From NCBI GenBank assembly GCA_020431705.1, contig JAGQHQ010000003.1:1-64000 (forward strand): a stretch of 64,000 nucleotides of DNA, read 5' to 3'. The notes under the pieces were generated by a model that saw only the letters and a program-made list of their open reading frames with translations, was not told the origin of the DNA and made no database searches. This document shows positions 8,191 through 17,008 of the stretch, piece after piece; position 1 is the first letter of the stretch; each line of letters begins with the position of its first letter. The position numbers and the translations under genes are program-made. The DNA comes from Candidatus Dependentiae bacterium. GTDB taxonomy: Bacteria; Babelota; Babeliae; Babelales; Vermiphilaceae.

Positions 8191-8742
8191 TTACGATGCA
8201 GCCTTGGCTTTTCCAGCTTTACACGCGATCACTTCTGTTGTTAATTTTACGCCAGTACCCTTGTATGGTTCTGGTGGTCGTAACGATCTAACCATGCTAC
8301 ATACATGACCAATTAATTCTTTACTTGAAGAACTAAACATTAACATTTTTCCAGTTTTATCAATTGTAAGAGAAATACCTTCTGGTAAATCAAAATCTAT
8401 TTTATGACTATATCCCAAGGAAAATGTCACTTTTTTACCAGATAATGCAGCTTTATACCCCAAACCTACAATTTCGATTTGTTTTTGAAATTCTGAACCA
8501 GCCCCAAAAATTTTATTTGCCAGCAAGGCACGATTTAGCCCCCACAATCGATTAACTTCACGTTGACGCATATTTGTTTTTTGCGTCTCAATTATTAATT
8601 TTTCGCCCTCGAGCTTAGCGATCAAAATAGATGGCAACTCATGTACACCAGAATCTTTAGGCCCCTTATAATAAATCTTTTGTCCCTTGATTTCTATCTG
8701 AACAGAGCCCGTATTTATTGATTTTCTGCCTATTTTAGACAT
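8191..8742 (-). CDS. rplF: 50S ribosomal protein L6
   Basis: 183 residues, two L6 domains. MSKIGRKSI at the start, EIVGLGYKAALSGKKVTFSL in the middle, and RSLRPPEPYKGTGVKLTTEV near the end match L6; the last is the conserved C-terminal signature although the usual GKGI is GTGV. L6 lies near the GTPase-associated centre. It lies between rpsH and rplR. Confidence 0.96.
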   Translation of the reverse strand: MSKIGRKSINTGSVQIEIKGQKIYYKGPKDSGVHELPSILIAKLEGEKLIIETQKTNMRQREVNRLWGLNRALLANKIFGAGSEFQKQIEIVGLGYKAALSGKKVTFSLGYSHKIDFDLPEGISLTIDKTGKMLMFSSSSKELIGHVCSMVRSLRPPEPYKGTGVKLTTEVIACKAGKAKAAS

Positions 8743-8761
8743 ATTTTAACCCTTAACCAAA

Positions 8762-9157
8762 CTACCATATGGTACAAATAACTTCGCCACCAACATTTAG
8801 TTCTTGTGCTTTTTTGTGGGATAGTATGCCACGATTAGTCGAAATAATGGAAAGACCCAAACCGCCAATAACTAATTCGATATCTTTTGCACCAGAATAA
8901 CGACGACGTCCCGGTTTGCTTGATCGACGAATTTCATGAATCACTGATTCATTACCATCATACTTCAAAATAATACGAAGAGATTTTTTTATTTGATCTT
9001 CATCTATTACCGAAAGATCTTTTACAAAACCTTCTTCAAAAAAAATTTTTGCTATCTCGTGCTTAACTTTTGAGTATGGTACCTCAACAGAAAATTTTGA
9101 AGCCATTATACCATTTCTGATAATAGTTAAAAAATCACCAATCACATCAACTGACAT
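8762..9157 (-). CDS. rpsH: 30S ribosomal protein S8
   Basis: 131 residues. It shows the N-terminal DFLTIIRNGIMAS (canonical DxLTRIRNA), RRSSKPGRRRYSGAKDIELV and the C-terminal NRGILSHKKAQELNVGGEV with the usual GGE(V)ICTIW finish. S8 binds the central domain of 16S rRNA, and in enterobacteria represses the spc operon; no repressor-binding structure was recognised here. Gene order rpsN-rpsH-rplF is normal. Confidence 0.97.
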   Translation of the reverse strand: MSVDVIGDFLTIIRNGIMASKFSVEVPYSKVKHEIAKIFFEEGFVKDLSVIDEDQIKKSLRIILKYDGNESVIHEIRRSSKPGRRRYSGAKDIELVIGGLGLSIISTNRGILSHKKAQELNVGGEVICTIW

Positions 9158-9203
9158 TTATTGCCCTCTTTATACACATAAAACACACATTATTTTGCGT
9201 TAC

Positions 9204-9389
9204 CTACCAACTTGTTTTTCTCACTCCGGGAAGCAAACCCTGAAGAGCAAGTTTTCTAAAACAAATACGACACGCCATAAATAACCCCATATAACCACGA
9301 GATCTACCACACAGCTTGCACCGATTATACCTTCTGACTGCAAATTTTGGTTTCTTATTTGCTTTTTCAATTAACGATTTTTTTGCCAT
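9204..9389 (-). CDS. rpsN: 30S ribosomal protein S14, zinc-binding (type Z)
   Basis: 61 residues, the short zinc form rather than the 90-100 residue zinc-free form. Ligands are Cys24, Cys27, Cys40 and Cys43 in [11 protein letters not shown] and [10 protein letters not shown]. The C-terminus LPGVRKTSW is diagnostic. S14 binds the 30S head. It lies between rplE and rpsH. Confidence 0.96.
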   Translation of the reverse strand: MAKKSLIEKANKKPKFAVRRYNRCKLCGRSRGYMGLFMACRICFRKLALQGLLPGVRKTSW

Positions 9390-9407
9390 TGTACACCTTA
9401 ATAACCC

Positions 9408-9962
9408 TTACGCCTTACGAAATGGCATACCAAAACGAGTCAATAATTCTCGTGCATGCTCATCATTAGTTGTGGTTGTTTCAATTGTTATATTTAAACC
9501 ACGCATCTTAGTAGCTGTTTCATGTTCTATTTCTGGAAAGATATTCCACTCTTTAATGCCCAAATTATAATTACCTCGGCGATCAAATCTAGTCGAGACC
9601 CCTTGAAAATCTCTTGTTTTTGGCAAAGCCAAATTAATCAGCCTGTCCAAAAATTCATACATGAGCTTACATCGTAAAGTTACTTTAACACCAATTGGCA
9701 TTCCTTCACGCAGCTTAAACCCAGCAATAGATTTTTTTGCTACTGTTCTAACCGACTTTTGACCAGAAATCGCCTCAAACACTCTTTCAACCTCTTGCAA
9801 AGACTTAGTATCTGAAACAGCATCTTTAACCCCAGTATTTAAAACAATTTTTGTAATCTTTGGAGTCTGCATGATATTTTTTAAACCAAGCGCATCTTTA
9901 AGTTCTATGCGAATTTTTTCATCATATAATTTTTTCAATCGAGCTTGTGTCATTTTAGTCAA
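9408..9962 (-). CDS. rplE: 50S ribosomal protein L5
   Basis: 184 residues, normal. KITKIVLNTGVKDAV, KKSIAGFKLREGMPIGVKVT and the C-terminal NITIETTTTNDEHARELLTR are L5 signatures. L5 joins 5S rRNA to the 50S subunit and touches P-site tRNA. It lies between rplX (3 bases upstream) and rpsN. Confidence 0.97.
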   Translation of the reverse strand: MTKMTQARLKKLYDEKIRIELKDALGLKNIMQTPKITKIVLNTGVKDAVSDTKSLQEVERVFEAISGQKSVRTVAKKSIAGFKLREGMPIGVKVTLRCKLMYEFLDRLINLALPKTRDFQGVSTRFDRRGNYNLGIKEWNIFPEIEHETATKMRGLNITIETTTTNDEHARELLTRFGMPFRKA

Positions 9963-9965
9963 CCC

Positions 9966-10283
9966 TTAAAATAACTCTTTGCATTTATTACACACACGAG
10001 CCATCTGTTTACCTTTTTCTAACAACTTAGTATTTACACGACATGGCTGCTTGCATGCAACACAAACCGGCATAACTTTAGCAAGTTTTATATATGATTC
10101 TTCTTTTTTAATACCGCCAGCTTCCCCTTGACGACGCGCTTTTACATGTCGTGTAACAAACGCAATTCCTTTTACAAGGACTTTATCTTTTTTAGGAACT
10201 ACTTCAATAACCTTGCCCTGTTTACCTTTATCTTTACCAGACATCACTATCACTATGTCATTTTTCTTAACGCGTGCAGCCAT
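9966..10283 (-). CDS. rplX: 50S ribosomal protein L24 with Cys motifs
   Basis: 105 residues. The KOW motif near the start (DIVIVMSGKDKGKQGKVIEV) is diagnostic; L24 starts 50S assembly. The C-terminal part holds two Cys pairs, Cys74/77 (VCVACKQPC) and Cys98/101 (CNKCKELF), the zinc-ribbon-like form seen in many bacterial L24 proteins. It lies between rplN and rplE. Confidence 0.96.
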   Translation of the reverse strand: MAARVKKNDIVIVMSGKDKGKQGKVIEVVPKKDKVLVKGIAFVTRHVKARRQGEAGGIKKEESYIKLAKVMPVCVACKQPCRVNTKLLEKGKQMARVCNKCKELF

Positions 10284-10293
10284 AATAATCCTC

Positions 10294-10659
10294 TTATAAT
10301 ACCTCAGGTGCCAATGAAACTATTTTCAAATAGCCTTGAGCTCGAAGTTCACGAGCTACTGGTCCAAAAACACGCGTTCCTACAGGTGCGTTATCTTTGA
10401 TAATTACCACAGCATTATCACCAAAACGAATATAACTACCATCATCTCGACGAAATTCTTTACAGGTTCTAACAATAACCGCATCAACGACCTGCCCTTT
10501 TTTGACCATTCCACCAGGAATAGCCTTTTTCACAGAACATTTTATCTTTTGACCAAGATATGCAAAACGCTTTCTTGTGCTTCCAATAACACTGATGCAC
10601 AAGACTTCCGTAGCTCCGGAATTATCTGCAACTTTTAAACGAGATTCTTTTTGAATCAT
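10294..10659 (-). CDS. rplN: 50S ribosomal protein L14
   Basis: 121 residues, the typical 120-123. [16 protein letters not shown] at the start, [20 protein letters not shown] and the end FKxIxSLAPEVL-type finish ([12 protein letters not shown]) identify L14, which forms an intersubunit bridge with 16S rRNA. It lies between rpsQ and rplX in S10-spc order. Confidence 0.97.
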   Translation of the reverse strand: MIQKESRLKVADNSGATEVLCISVIGSTRKRFAYLGQKIKCSVKKAIPGGMVKKGQVVDAVIVRTCKEFRRDDGSYIRFGDNAVVIIKDNAPVGTRVFGPVARELRAQGYLKIVSLAPEVL

Positions 10660-10669
10660 AATTTATACC

Positions 10670-10930
10670 TTATTCACCCAATAATATGTCACCAAACCTA
10701 ACAACACGCATAAGATGCATGTGTTTAGTTTTTGAGATAGGTCGTCCTTCATAAAACTCTACAATGTCACCAACTTTTGCCTGTTTTTTTTCATCATGAA
10801 TTTTATATTTTTTGACAGACCTAATGACTTTATGGAATTGTGGGTGATTAAATGTACGCTCTACTTGAGCAACCACTGTCTTATCCATTTTATCTGAAAT
10901 TACTCTACCGATATATATTGTCTTTGCCAT
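10670..10930 (-). CDS. rpsQ: 30S ribosomal protein S17
   Basis: 86 residues with an OB fold. GRVISDKMDKTVVAQVER near the N-terminus, KYKIHDEKKQAKVGDIVEF and EGRPISKTKHMHLMRVV are typical of S17, a primary 16S rRNA binder. It lies 9 bases after rpmC and 10 bases before rplN. Confidence 0.97.
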   Translation of the reverse strand: MAKTIYIGRVISDKMDKTVVAQVERTFNHPQFHKVIRSVKKYKIHDEKKQAKVGDIVEFYEGRPISKTKHMHLMRVVRFGDILLGE

Positions 10931-10939
10931 GCAACACCT

Positions 10940-11167
10940 TTATCTTTTTTCCATTATATTTTGTTTTTCTATATTTTTTTGTTGCATGTATGTTTTGGTT
11001 CGAGCAATTGAACGCCTCAATTTCTTAAATTGAGAATAATCCTTTACATGAGCAGTTGCCGCATTCAGGCGAACGTTAAACAATTCACGCTGCAGCAATT
11101 CAATCCTATCTCGCAAATCTTTCTTGTTCATTTGTTTTAGATTGTCTTTTTCTCTTTTAATTTTCAT
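10940..11167 (-). CDS. rpmC: 50S ribosomal protein L29
   Basis: 75 residues, a helical hairpin. LQRELFNVRLNAATAHVKDY corresponds to the conserved L..eLf.LR.q.atgql.n region, followed by KKLRRSIARTKT. L29 lies at the tunnel exit with L23, where nascent-chain factors bind. Its start overlaps the rplP stop by four bases (ATGA), a translational-coupling arrangement. Confidence 0.95.
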   Translation of the reverse strand: MKIKREKDNLKQMNKKDLRDRIELLQRELFNVRLNAATAHVKDYSQFKKLRRSIARTKTYMQQKNIEKQNIMEKR

Positions 11168-11583
11168 ACAACACCATTATTACGCTTTACAAATCGAGCT
11201 TTCATTGGAAGTTTATACGTAGCAGCCTTGAGTGCAGCACGAGCATCATTTTCACTCAATCCCCCAATTTCACAAATAATTCGATCTCTTTTTACAACAA
11301 AAGCCCATTTCTCCGGTGCACCTTTACCTTTACCCATACGAGTTTCTGCAGGTTTTTTTGTAATCGGCTTATCAGGAAAAACACGCAAAACCAATTTACC
11401 AACCTTTTTTAATTTACGTGAAATAGTTATGCGCATTGCTTCTATTTGCTGAGCAGTCAACCAGCCTGGCTCAATAGCCTGTAAACCATATTCTTCAAAA
11501 GCAACAAAACGGGCACCTTTTGAACGCCCCTTCATTCTGCCTCTTTGAGCTTTTCTGTACTTTGTTTTTTTTGGCATTAACAT
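11164..11583 (-). CDS. rplP: 50S ribosomal protein L16
   Basis: 139 residues. MPKKTKYRKAQRGRMKG (from Met3), EYGLQAIEPGWLTAQQIEA, RVFPDKPITKKPAETRMGKG and the GAPEKWAFVVKRDRIICEI stretch are all L16 hallmarks. L16 supports A-site tRNA positioning in the 50S subunit. ATG at 11583 or 11577; GGAAAGAG upstream favours the first. It lies between rpsC and rpmC. Confidence 0.97.
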   Translation of the reverse strand: MLMPKKTKYRKAQRGRMKGRSKGARFVAFEEYGLQAIEPGWLTAQQIEAMRITISRKLKKVGKLVLRVFPDKPITKKPAETRMGKGKGAPEKWAFVVKRDRIICEIGGLSENDARAALKAATYKLPMKARFVKRNNGVV

Positions 11584-11602
11584 AATTGCACTCTTTCCTT
11601 AT

Positions 11603-12247
11603 CTAGGCGCCGTAAAGCTTTGATGATTGAAACTCACCCCTACACACCCAAACAGCAACACCTATTATTCCATACGTTGTTTTTGCCTCAGCAAAGCCAT
11701 AATCAATATCTGAACGCAATGTATGAAGCGGTGTCGACCCAACACGCAACCATTCTTTACGTGCAATTTCTGCTCCCATTAAACGACCTCCGCAACGAAT
11801 TTTGATACCTCTTGCACCACTACGCATTGCAGACGCTGCTGCTCGCTTCATTGCCCTTTTGTAACTAACGCGCTTAATTAGTTGCTGCGCAATATTTTTT
11901 GCAATCAACATAGCATCTAATTCAGGATTTTTAACCTCCTGAACAGACACTTCTACATTTTTACCAAGAAGAACTGCAAGCTTACTCTTGAGAGTTTCAA
12001 TTTCTTGACCTTTTTTACCTATAACAACTCCTGGACGACCTGAATGTAGAACGACACGAACCACATCACCAGCCTTTTCAATCTCTATGGCAGATATTTC
12101 AGCATTCTCAAGAGCATTATTTAGAAACTTTCTGATCTTAACATCTTCTAATAGAGATTCCCCATACGAACTTCTTGCAAACCAACGAGATTGCCAGCCA
12201 CGATACACGCCTGTACGAAACCCTATTGGATGAACCTTTTGTCCCAC
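11603..12247 (-). CDS. rpsC: 30S ribosomal protein S3
   Basis: 214 residues. MGQKVHPIGFRTGVYRGWQS at the N-terminus, the KH-domain motif GRPGVVIGKKGQEIETL and GARGIKIRCGGRLMGAEIAR in the C-terminal domain identify S3, part of the mRNA entry helicase. It starts 1 base after the rplV stop. Slightly short at the C-terminus, common for the phylum-level variation in S3 tails. Confidence 0.97.
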   Translation of the reverse strand: MGQKVHPIGFRTGVYRGWQSRWFARSSYGESLLEDVKIRKFLNNALENAEISAIEIEKAGDVVRVVLHSGRPGVVIGKKGQEIETLKSKLAVLLGKNVEVSVQEVKNPELDAMLIAKNIAQQLIKRVSYKRAMKRAAASAMRSGARGIKIRCGGRLMGAEIARKEWLRVGSTPLHTLRSDIDYGFAEAKTTYGIIGVAVWVCRGEFQSSKLYGA

Positions 12248-12248
12248 G

Positions 12249-12596
12249 TTATTCCTCTCTTGTGTCTACAGGCTCTAGCACAATACTCATATGGCTTGAG
12301 CGTCTTCTATAAATATTAGTACGTCCCATTGCACCAGGCTTGTAATAGCGGTACATAGGGCCCTCATCAACTCTCACATCTTTTATGATAATCTGCTCAG
12401 GATTAACATTTTTTAAGTACTTTGCATTTGCTGCGGCTGATGCTACCAATTTTTTAATAGGTAACGACAGCTTGACGGGATAGGCACTCAACCAACCCAA
12501 TGCATACGTAACTTTTTTTCCTCGAATCGCGTTTACCAATCTTCGCATTTTGTAGGGAGAAAGACGAACATGGCGAAATTTAGCAACAAATTGCAT
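12249..12596 (-). CDS. rplV: 50S ribosomal protein L22
   Basis: 115 residues. FRHVRLSPYKMRRLVNAIRG at the start and PGAMGRTNIYRRRSSHMSIV at the extended tunnel hairpin identify L22, whose loop lines the peptide exit tunnel. A 100-base gap separates it from rpsS, larger than elsewhere in this operon. Confidence 0.96.
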   Translation of the reverse strand: MQFVAKFRHVRLSPYKMRRLVNAIRGKKVTYALGWLSAYPVKLSLPIKKLVASAAANAKYLKNVNPEQIIIKDVRVDEGPMYRYYKPGAMGRTNIYRRRSSHMSIVLEPVDTREE

Positions 12597-12696
12597 TGCT
12601 CAAAACCTCAAGTATATTTTAACATTATCCATACTAAACATACGTATTTTACCGTAAATATAAGACAATAGCAACCTGGACTGCTATGCCACAACA

Positions 12697-12990
12697 TTAT
12701 CCTTTAGAAGCAGAAGCGGCTCCGGCTTTGCGCTGACCACTGTGCAATCTAAACGTTCTGGTATGCGAAAACTCACCAAGACGATGACCAACCATATTTT
12801 CTGTAATAAATACGGAAATAAATTTATTTCCGTTATGAACAGCAATAGTCAACCCAACAAAATCAGGTATAATCATACTTCTGCGCGACCACGTTTTAAT
12901 TACTTCACGCTTGCCACTTATTTTTATTTTCTGAACCTTTTTTAGCAATGATGCTTGAACGTATGGGCCTTTTTTTGTCGATCTAGCCAT
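12697..12990 (-). CDS. rpsS: 30S ribosomal protein S19
   Basis: 97 residues. [39 protein letters not shown] and [20 protein letters not shown] are diagnostic for S19 in the 30S head near S13. It lies between rplB and rplV. Confidence 0.97.
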   Translation of the reverse strand: MARSTKKGPYVQASLLKKVQKIKISGKREVIKTWSRRSMIIPDFVGLTIAVHNGNKFISVFITENMVGHRLGEFSHTRTFRLHSGQRKAGAASASKG

Positions 12991-13007
12991 AACTATATAT
13001 ACCTTTA

Positions 13008-13847
13008 CTATTTCTTACGTTTTACGACGCGTCTTCTGATAATATACACACTGCTTGGTTTCTTTTTCTTCCTGGTTCGCGTACCCTTACAGCCCTTTCC
13101 TGTCGGAGACTGAGGATGAGAACCAGACTTTGATCTTCCCTCACCACCACCATGTGGATGATCAACAGGGTTCATTGCCATACCACGAACTGATGAACGA
13201 AATCCACGATTTCTTGTACGACCAGCCTTACCCCATGAGATATTACGATAATCACTGTTACCAAGTACACCTATAGTTGCCCAACAACCCAATGGAACTA
13301 AACGAACTTCACCAGAAGGCATTTTTAATGTTGCATGTTCATCGCCTCGTGCAATGAACTGAGCGCTAGTTCCTGCACTTCGCGCAATTTTACCACCAAA
13401 TCCAGGTGCCATTTCTATATTGTGCACCATAAATCCTACTGGTACAGAGCTTAATGGCATACAGTTACCAATTTTTGCATCAGCTTTTTCGCTAGCCATA
13501 ACGGTATCACCAACACCAAGTCCCTCTGGTAATAAAATGTATTTCTTTGCACCATTTTTGTATACAACGAGGCCAATACGAACATTACGATTTGGATCAT
13601 ACTCAATTGATACTATACGTCCCTCAATATCTCGCTCACTTCGACGAAAATCTATTACACGATACCTTCTAGCAGCCCCTCCACCACGATGACGTACAGT
13701 GATTCTGCCATATGCATTTCTGCCCGCTTTTTTTCTTAATCCAACAGTAAGCCCTTTTTCTGGCTTTTTCTTAGTAATATCACTCGAGTCCAAATATGTT
13801 TGGAATCGCAACGAAGCATTACGCGGTTTTCTTCTAACTATCGCCAT
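13008..13847 (-). CDS. rplB: 50S ribosomal protein L2
   Basis: 279 residues, normal. [20 protein letters not shown], the region near [20 protein letters not shown] with the conserved [11 protein letters not shown] loop (with the peptidyl-transferase-related His), and [17 protein letters not shown] identify L2, which is needed for subunit joining and peptidyl transfer. It lies between rplW and rpsS. Confidence 0.97.
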   Translation of the reverse strand: MAIVRRKPRNASLRFQTYLDSSDITKKKPEKGLTVGLRKKAGRNAYGRITVRHRGGGAARRYRVIDFRRSERDIEGRIVSIEYDPNRNVRIGLVVYKNGAKKYILLPEGLGVGDTVMASEKADAKIGNCMPLSSVPVGFMVHNIEMAPGFGGKIARSAGTSAQFIARGDEHATLKMPSGEVRLVPLGCWATIGVLGNSDYRNISWGKAGRTRNRGFRSSVRGMAMNPVDHPHGGGEGRSKSGSHPQSPTGKGCKGTRTRKKKKPSSVYIIRRRVVKRKK

Positions 13848-13858
13848 GATCCACCTAT

Positions 13859-14173
13859 TTACGTCTTTTGCGCTTGTACACTAGCTTGATTAAACAAGTC
13901 CAATGTATAACCTTCTTTTAATGTTACAAATGCCTTTTTGACTGTTTTACCCGTAATTATTTTTCTACGAGAACGACGATTTTTACCTTTATCAACAGAC
14001 ACATTAACTTTCTGTACCTTTACATTAAATAATCTCTCAATTGCTGTTTTAACCAGCGGCTTATTCGCCTTAGGGTGCACCTTAAGCACAAGCTGTTCAA
14101 GCTTTTTATTAAGCCTATAGGCTTTATCAGATATCACCGGCCCTATGATTACATTATAAATACTTAAGTCCAT
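13859..14173 (-). CDS. rplW: 50S ribosomal protein L23
   Basis: 104 residues. [40 protein letters not shown] and [10 protein letters not shown] follow the L23 pattern. L23 is the docking site for trigger factor and SRP at the tunnel exit. The region after residue 70 contains the basic loop [20 protein letters not shown]. It overlaps the end of rplD by 10 bases. Confidence 0.95.
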   Translation of the reverse strand: MDLSIYNVIIGPVISDKAYRLNKKLEQLVLKVHPKANKPLVKTAIERLFNVKVQKVNVSVDKGKNRRSRRKIITGKTVKKAFVTLKEGYTLDLFNQASVQAQKT

Positions 14174-14820
14174 TGCGCCACCATTTCTTTAAAACGATCT
14201 TGGTCTCTCTTTAAAAACAACCAATAATCACTACGCGCCATATCATAGACGTTTGGTTGATCAAAGAAGTATACATTTATACAATCAATATTCATAAAAG
14301 ATGCACGAGTTAACAAGTCGTCTGAAGATATAAAGAATGCAACACGCTTACCCACCATTTTTGCATCTTTAAGCATTTTATATGCTTGAGCCGTTTTTGG
14401 TACATCACCTTGCAACTGCCAATCAGCACAACCAATTAATTTTTTATCAAGCAAATCAGATAACAAAGTGTACATTACTTTTTGCTTAATTTTTTTTGGC
14501 ACTTTAAGCATTTTGATTCGCGCTTGTGGACCAAAAACAACACCACCACCTCGCCACAAAGGAGATCGCGCTGAACCAGCACGTGCCCGTCCAGTACCTT
14601 TTTGTTTCCATGGCTTTTTATTTGTGTATGCAATATCAGAACGCCCCTTGCTTCCAACCGTTCCTTGTCGTACATTTTGTAAATACACACGCACACACGT
14701 TGAGAAACTTTTAGTTGATGCTTTTTTTATAGGCGCTTTAATATCTATATCATCAGCAGAGATAAAGCTAACAATATTTTTTTTCTGCGGTGCTTTTGCA
14801 TCTAATTTTTCTGTTGTCAT
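14164..14820 (-). CDS. rplD: 50S ribosomal protein L4
   Basis: 218 residues. The tunnel loop contains [20 protein letters not shown] and [13 protein letters not shown], both invariant features of L4. An N-terminal stretch of about 30 residues before the usual start region is Lys/Ala-rich and slightly longer than in many species. L4 often represses the S10 operon in enterobacteria; no such leader is evident here because the operon starts far upstream at rpsL. Confidence 0.96.
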   Translation of the reverse strand: MTTEKLDAKAPQKKNIVSFISADDIDIKAPIKKASTKSFSTCVRVYLQNVRQGTVGSKGRSDIAYTNKKPWKQKGTGRARAGSARSPLWRGGGVVFGPQARIKMLKVPKKIKQKVMYTLLSDLLDKKLIGCADWQLQGDVPKTAQAYKMLKDAKMVGKRVAFFISSDDLLTRASFMNIDCINVYFFDQPNVYDMARSDYWLFLKRDQDRFKEMVAQWT

Positions 14821-14827
14821 AGTTTAC

Positions 14828-15463
14828 CTACACTTTTCTGATAAATACAAATGATCCTGACTTACCGGGAACAGCACCTTTAACCAATACAACATTTGTT
14901 TCTGGTTCAACACGCATCACTTTCAATCCACGAATCATATGTCGCTGAAAACCCAATTGACCAGGCAATCTTTTGCCCTTAATAACTTTACCGCATGCTC
15001 TAATATGACCAATTGATCCTGGAAACCTTCCCATTTCCGTACCGTGACTCCCTGGACCACCAGCAAAGCCATGCCTTTTAACTACACCAGCAAAACCTCG
15101 CCCACGAGTTGTTCCAACAACGTCAACCAAACTACCAACTTCAAGCAATTTTTGATAATCGATAGTACTTCCAATCTCAATATCAATTTTTTTATCAGAC
15201 GTTTTTAGCTCTTTTAAAGAGACAAAATATTTCTTGGGTTTTTTCAACCAAGAGTGTGAAAACGTTTGTTGTGCATAGCGGGGGCGAACATGCCCAATTT
15301 GCACAGCACGATAGCCATCACGGTCTAATGTTTTTAAACCAGTAACTACCCAATGTGCAAGATTGATAACGGTAACGGGCACCACTTTGTCTTCTGCAAA
15401 TACTTGCGTCATACCAACTTTTCTACCCCAAATCCCTGTAACCATTGCATCGTCTTTCTGCAT
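14828..15463 (-). CDS. rplC: 50S ribosomal protein L3
   Basis: 211 residues. GIWGRKVGMTQVFAEDKVVP at the start, TTRGRGFAGVVKRHGFAGGP with the RHGF-x-G-G-P-x-S-H-G core, and GKRLPGQLGFQR near the C-terminus identify L3, which lies close to the peptidyl transferase centre. The ATG overlaps the rpsJ TAA by one base; a second in-frame ATG (codon 7) is also possible. Confidence 0.96.
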   Translation of the reverse strand: MQKDDAMVTGIWGRKVGMTQVFAEDKVVPVTVINLAHWVVTGLKTLDRDGYRAVQIGHVRPRYAQQTFSHSWLKKPKKYFVSLKELKTSDKKIDIEIGSTIDYQKLLEVGSLVDVVGTTRGRGFAGVVKRHGFAGGPGSHGTEMGRFPGSIGHIRACGKVIKGKRLPGQLGFQRHMIRGLKVMRVEPETNVVLVKGAVPGKSGSFVFIRKV

Positions 15464-15768
15464 TATTTAATCTCAACATCAACACCGGACGAAATATTAA
15501 GTCGCATTAACGCATCCATTGTTTGATCTGTTGGCGATTCGATGTCCAAAATACGTCTGTGCGTTGTCAGATCAAATTGTTCTCTCGATTTCTTATCAAT
15601 ATGCGGCGATCTCAACACTGTAAAACACTTTTTTTTGTTTGGAAGAGGAACAGGTCCCATAAGCTGGGAACCCGTTCTTTTAACTGTCGAAACAATAAGT
15701 TTTACAGCCTTGTCCAGCAACTGATGATCATATGATTTTAACGTTAAACGAATCTTTTGTTTTTTCAT
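15463..15768 (-). CDS. rpsJ: 30S ribosomal protein S10
   Basis: 101 residues. [40 protein letters not shown] and [20 protein letters not shown] are textbook S10, also the NusE antitermination factor. It follows tuf by 11 bases and joins the str and S10 clusters without a break. Confidence 0.98.
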   Translation of the reverse strand: MKKQKIRLTLKSYDHQLLDKAVKLIVSTVKRTGSQLMGPVPLPNKKKCFTVLRSPHIDKKSREQFDLTTHRRILDIESPTDQTMDALMRLNISSGVDVEIK

Positions 15769-15779
15769 CAGTTACCTAA

Positions 15780-16973
15780 TTACTCTATAATTTCAGTTAC
15801 AACACCAGAACCAACGGTTCTACCACCTTCACGAATAGCAAAACGTAACTCCTTATCCATCGCAATTGGTGCAATAAGCTCAACAGTTAACTCGACGTTA
15901 TCGCCAGGCATTACCATTTCGCGACCAGCTTCAAGCTCAGTTACTGTGCCAGTCACATCTGTTGTTCTAAAGTAGAATTGTGGTCTATAACCTTTGAAAA
16001 ATGGACTGTGTCGACCACCCTCCTCCTTAGTTAAAACATATACTTTACATTTAAATTTTTTGTGAGGAGTTATACTGCCTGTAGCTGCAACAACCATCCC
16101 ACGTTCAATGTCATCTTTAGCAACGCCACGAAGTAATAATCCAGCATTATCACCAGCCTGACCTTGGTTCAACGTTTTTTTAAACATTTCAACACCGGTT
16201 ACTACCGTTTTAATATTTTTACCAAGACCAATTACCTCAACGTTATCACCGACAACAATTTTGCCAGTTTCAATACTACCAGTTGCTACAGTACCACGAC
16301 CAGCAATTGAAAATACACCTTCAATTGGCATCAAAAACGGTTTATCAATTTCGCGAACTGGCTCAGGAATATACTCATCTAAAGCATCCATCAATTTATC
16401 AATCGCTTGAGAACCAAGCTCGCTATCTTCACCTTCAAGAGCCTTAAGTGCTGATCCACGAATTACCGGAATCTTATCACCAGGAAAATCATACTTAGTT
16501 AGAAGTTCTCTGATTTCTTCTTCAACCATATCAACCATTTCTGCATCATCAACCATGTCAACTTTGTTGAGAAAAACAACAAGACTTGGAACGTTAACGT
16601 TTTTTGCTAACAAAATATGCTCACGAGTTTGAGGCATCGCACCGTCATTGGCAGATACAACCAAAATTGCACCATCCATTTGCGCAGCACCAGTAATCAT
16701 GTTTTTTACATAATCAGCATGACCCGGACAATCAACGTGGCCGTAGTGACGTTTTTCTGTTTCATATTCAACATGAGTAGTTGAAATAGTAATACCACGC
16801 GCTTTTTCTTCGGGGGCATTATCAATTTGGTTAAAATCTTTTTTCTCAGCAAAACCTTTTTCCGACTGTCTTTTGGTAATTGCAGCAGTTAACGTAGTTT
16901 TACCATGGTCAACGTGACCAATAGTACCAACATTTAAGTGAGGCTTTTTACGCTCAAATACATCTCTAGCCAT
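15780..16973 (-). CDS. tuf: Elongation factor Tu
   Basis: 397 residues. The GTPase domain shows G1 GHVDHGKT, G3 DCPGHADY and G4 NKVD; domains 2 and 3 show [11 protein letters not shown] and the C-terminal [17 protein letters not shown]-Tu brings aminoacyl-tRNA to the ribosome. It follows fusA by 35 bases. This is the only copy in the window, so copy number cannot be judged. Confidence 0.98.
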   Translation of the reverse strand: MARDVFERKKPHLNVGTIGHVDHGKTTLTAAITKRQSEKGFAEKKDFNQIDNAPEEKARGITISTTHVEYETEKRHYGHVDCPGHADYVKNMITGAAQMDGAILVVSANDGAMPQTREHILLAKNVNVPSLVVFLNKVDMVDDAEMVDMVEEEIRELLTKYDFPGDKIPVIRGSALKALEGEDSELGSQAIDKLMDALDEYIPEPVREIDKPFLMPIEGVFSIAGRGTVATGSIETGKIVVGDNVEVIGLGKNIKTVVTGVEMFKKTLNQGQAGDNAGLLLRGVAKDDIERGMVVAATGSITPHKKFKCKVYVLTKEEGGRHSPFFKGYRPQFYFRTTDVTGTVTELEAGREMVMPGDNVELTVELIAPIAMDKELRFAIREGGRTVGSGVVTEIIE

Positions 16974-17008
16974 TGCTTAGACTCCTAACACACAAAATAA
17001 AAATCAAA

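Noticed and set aside
9966-10283. Cys pairs in L24 as a novelty
   Set aside because: Many bacterial L24 proteins carry this C-terminal CxxC pair, so it is not unusual.
12668-12687. Hairpin ATAGCA/TGCTAT between rpsS and rplV
   Set aside because: Six base pairs with no T run on either side; likely chance in AT-rich DNA and not enough for a terminator or regulator.
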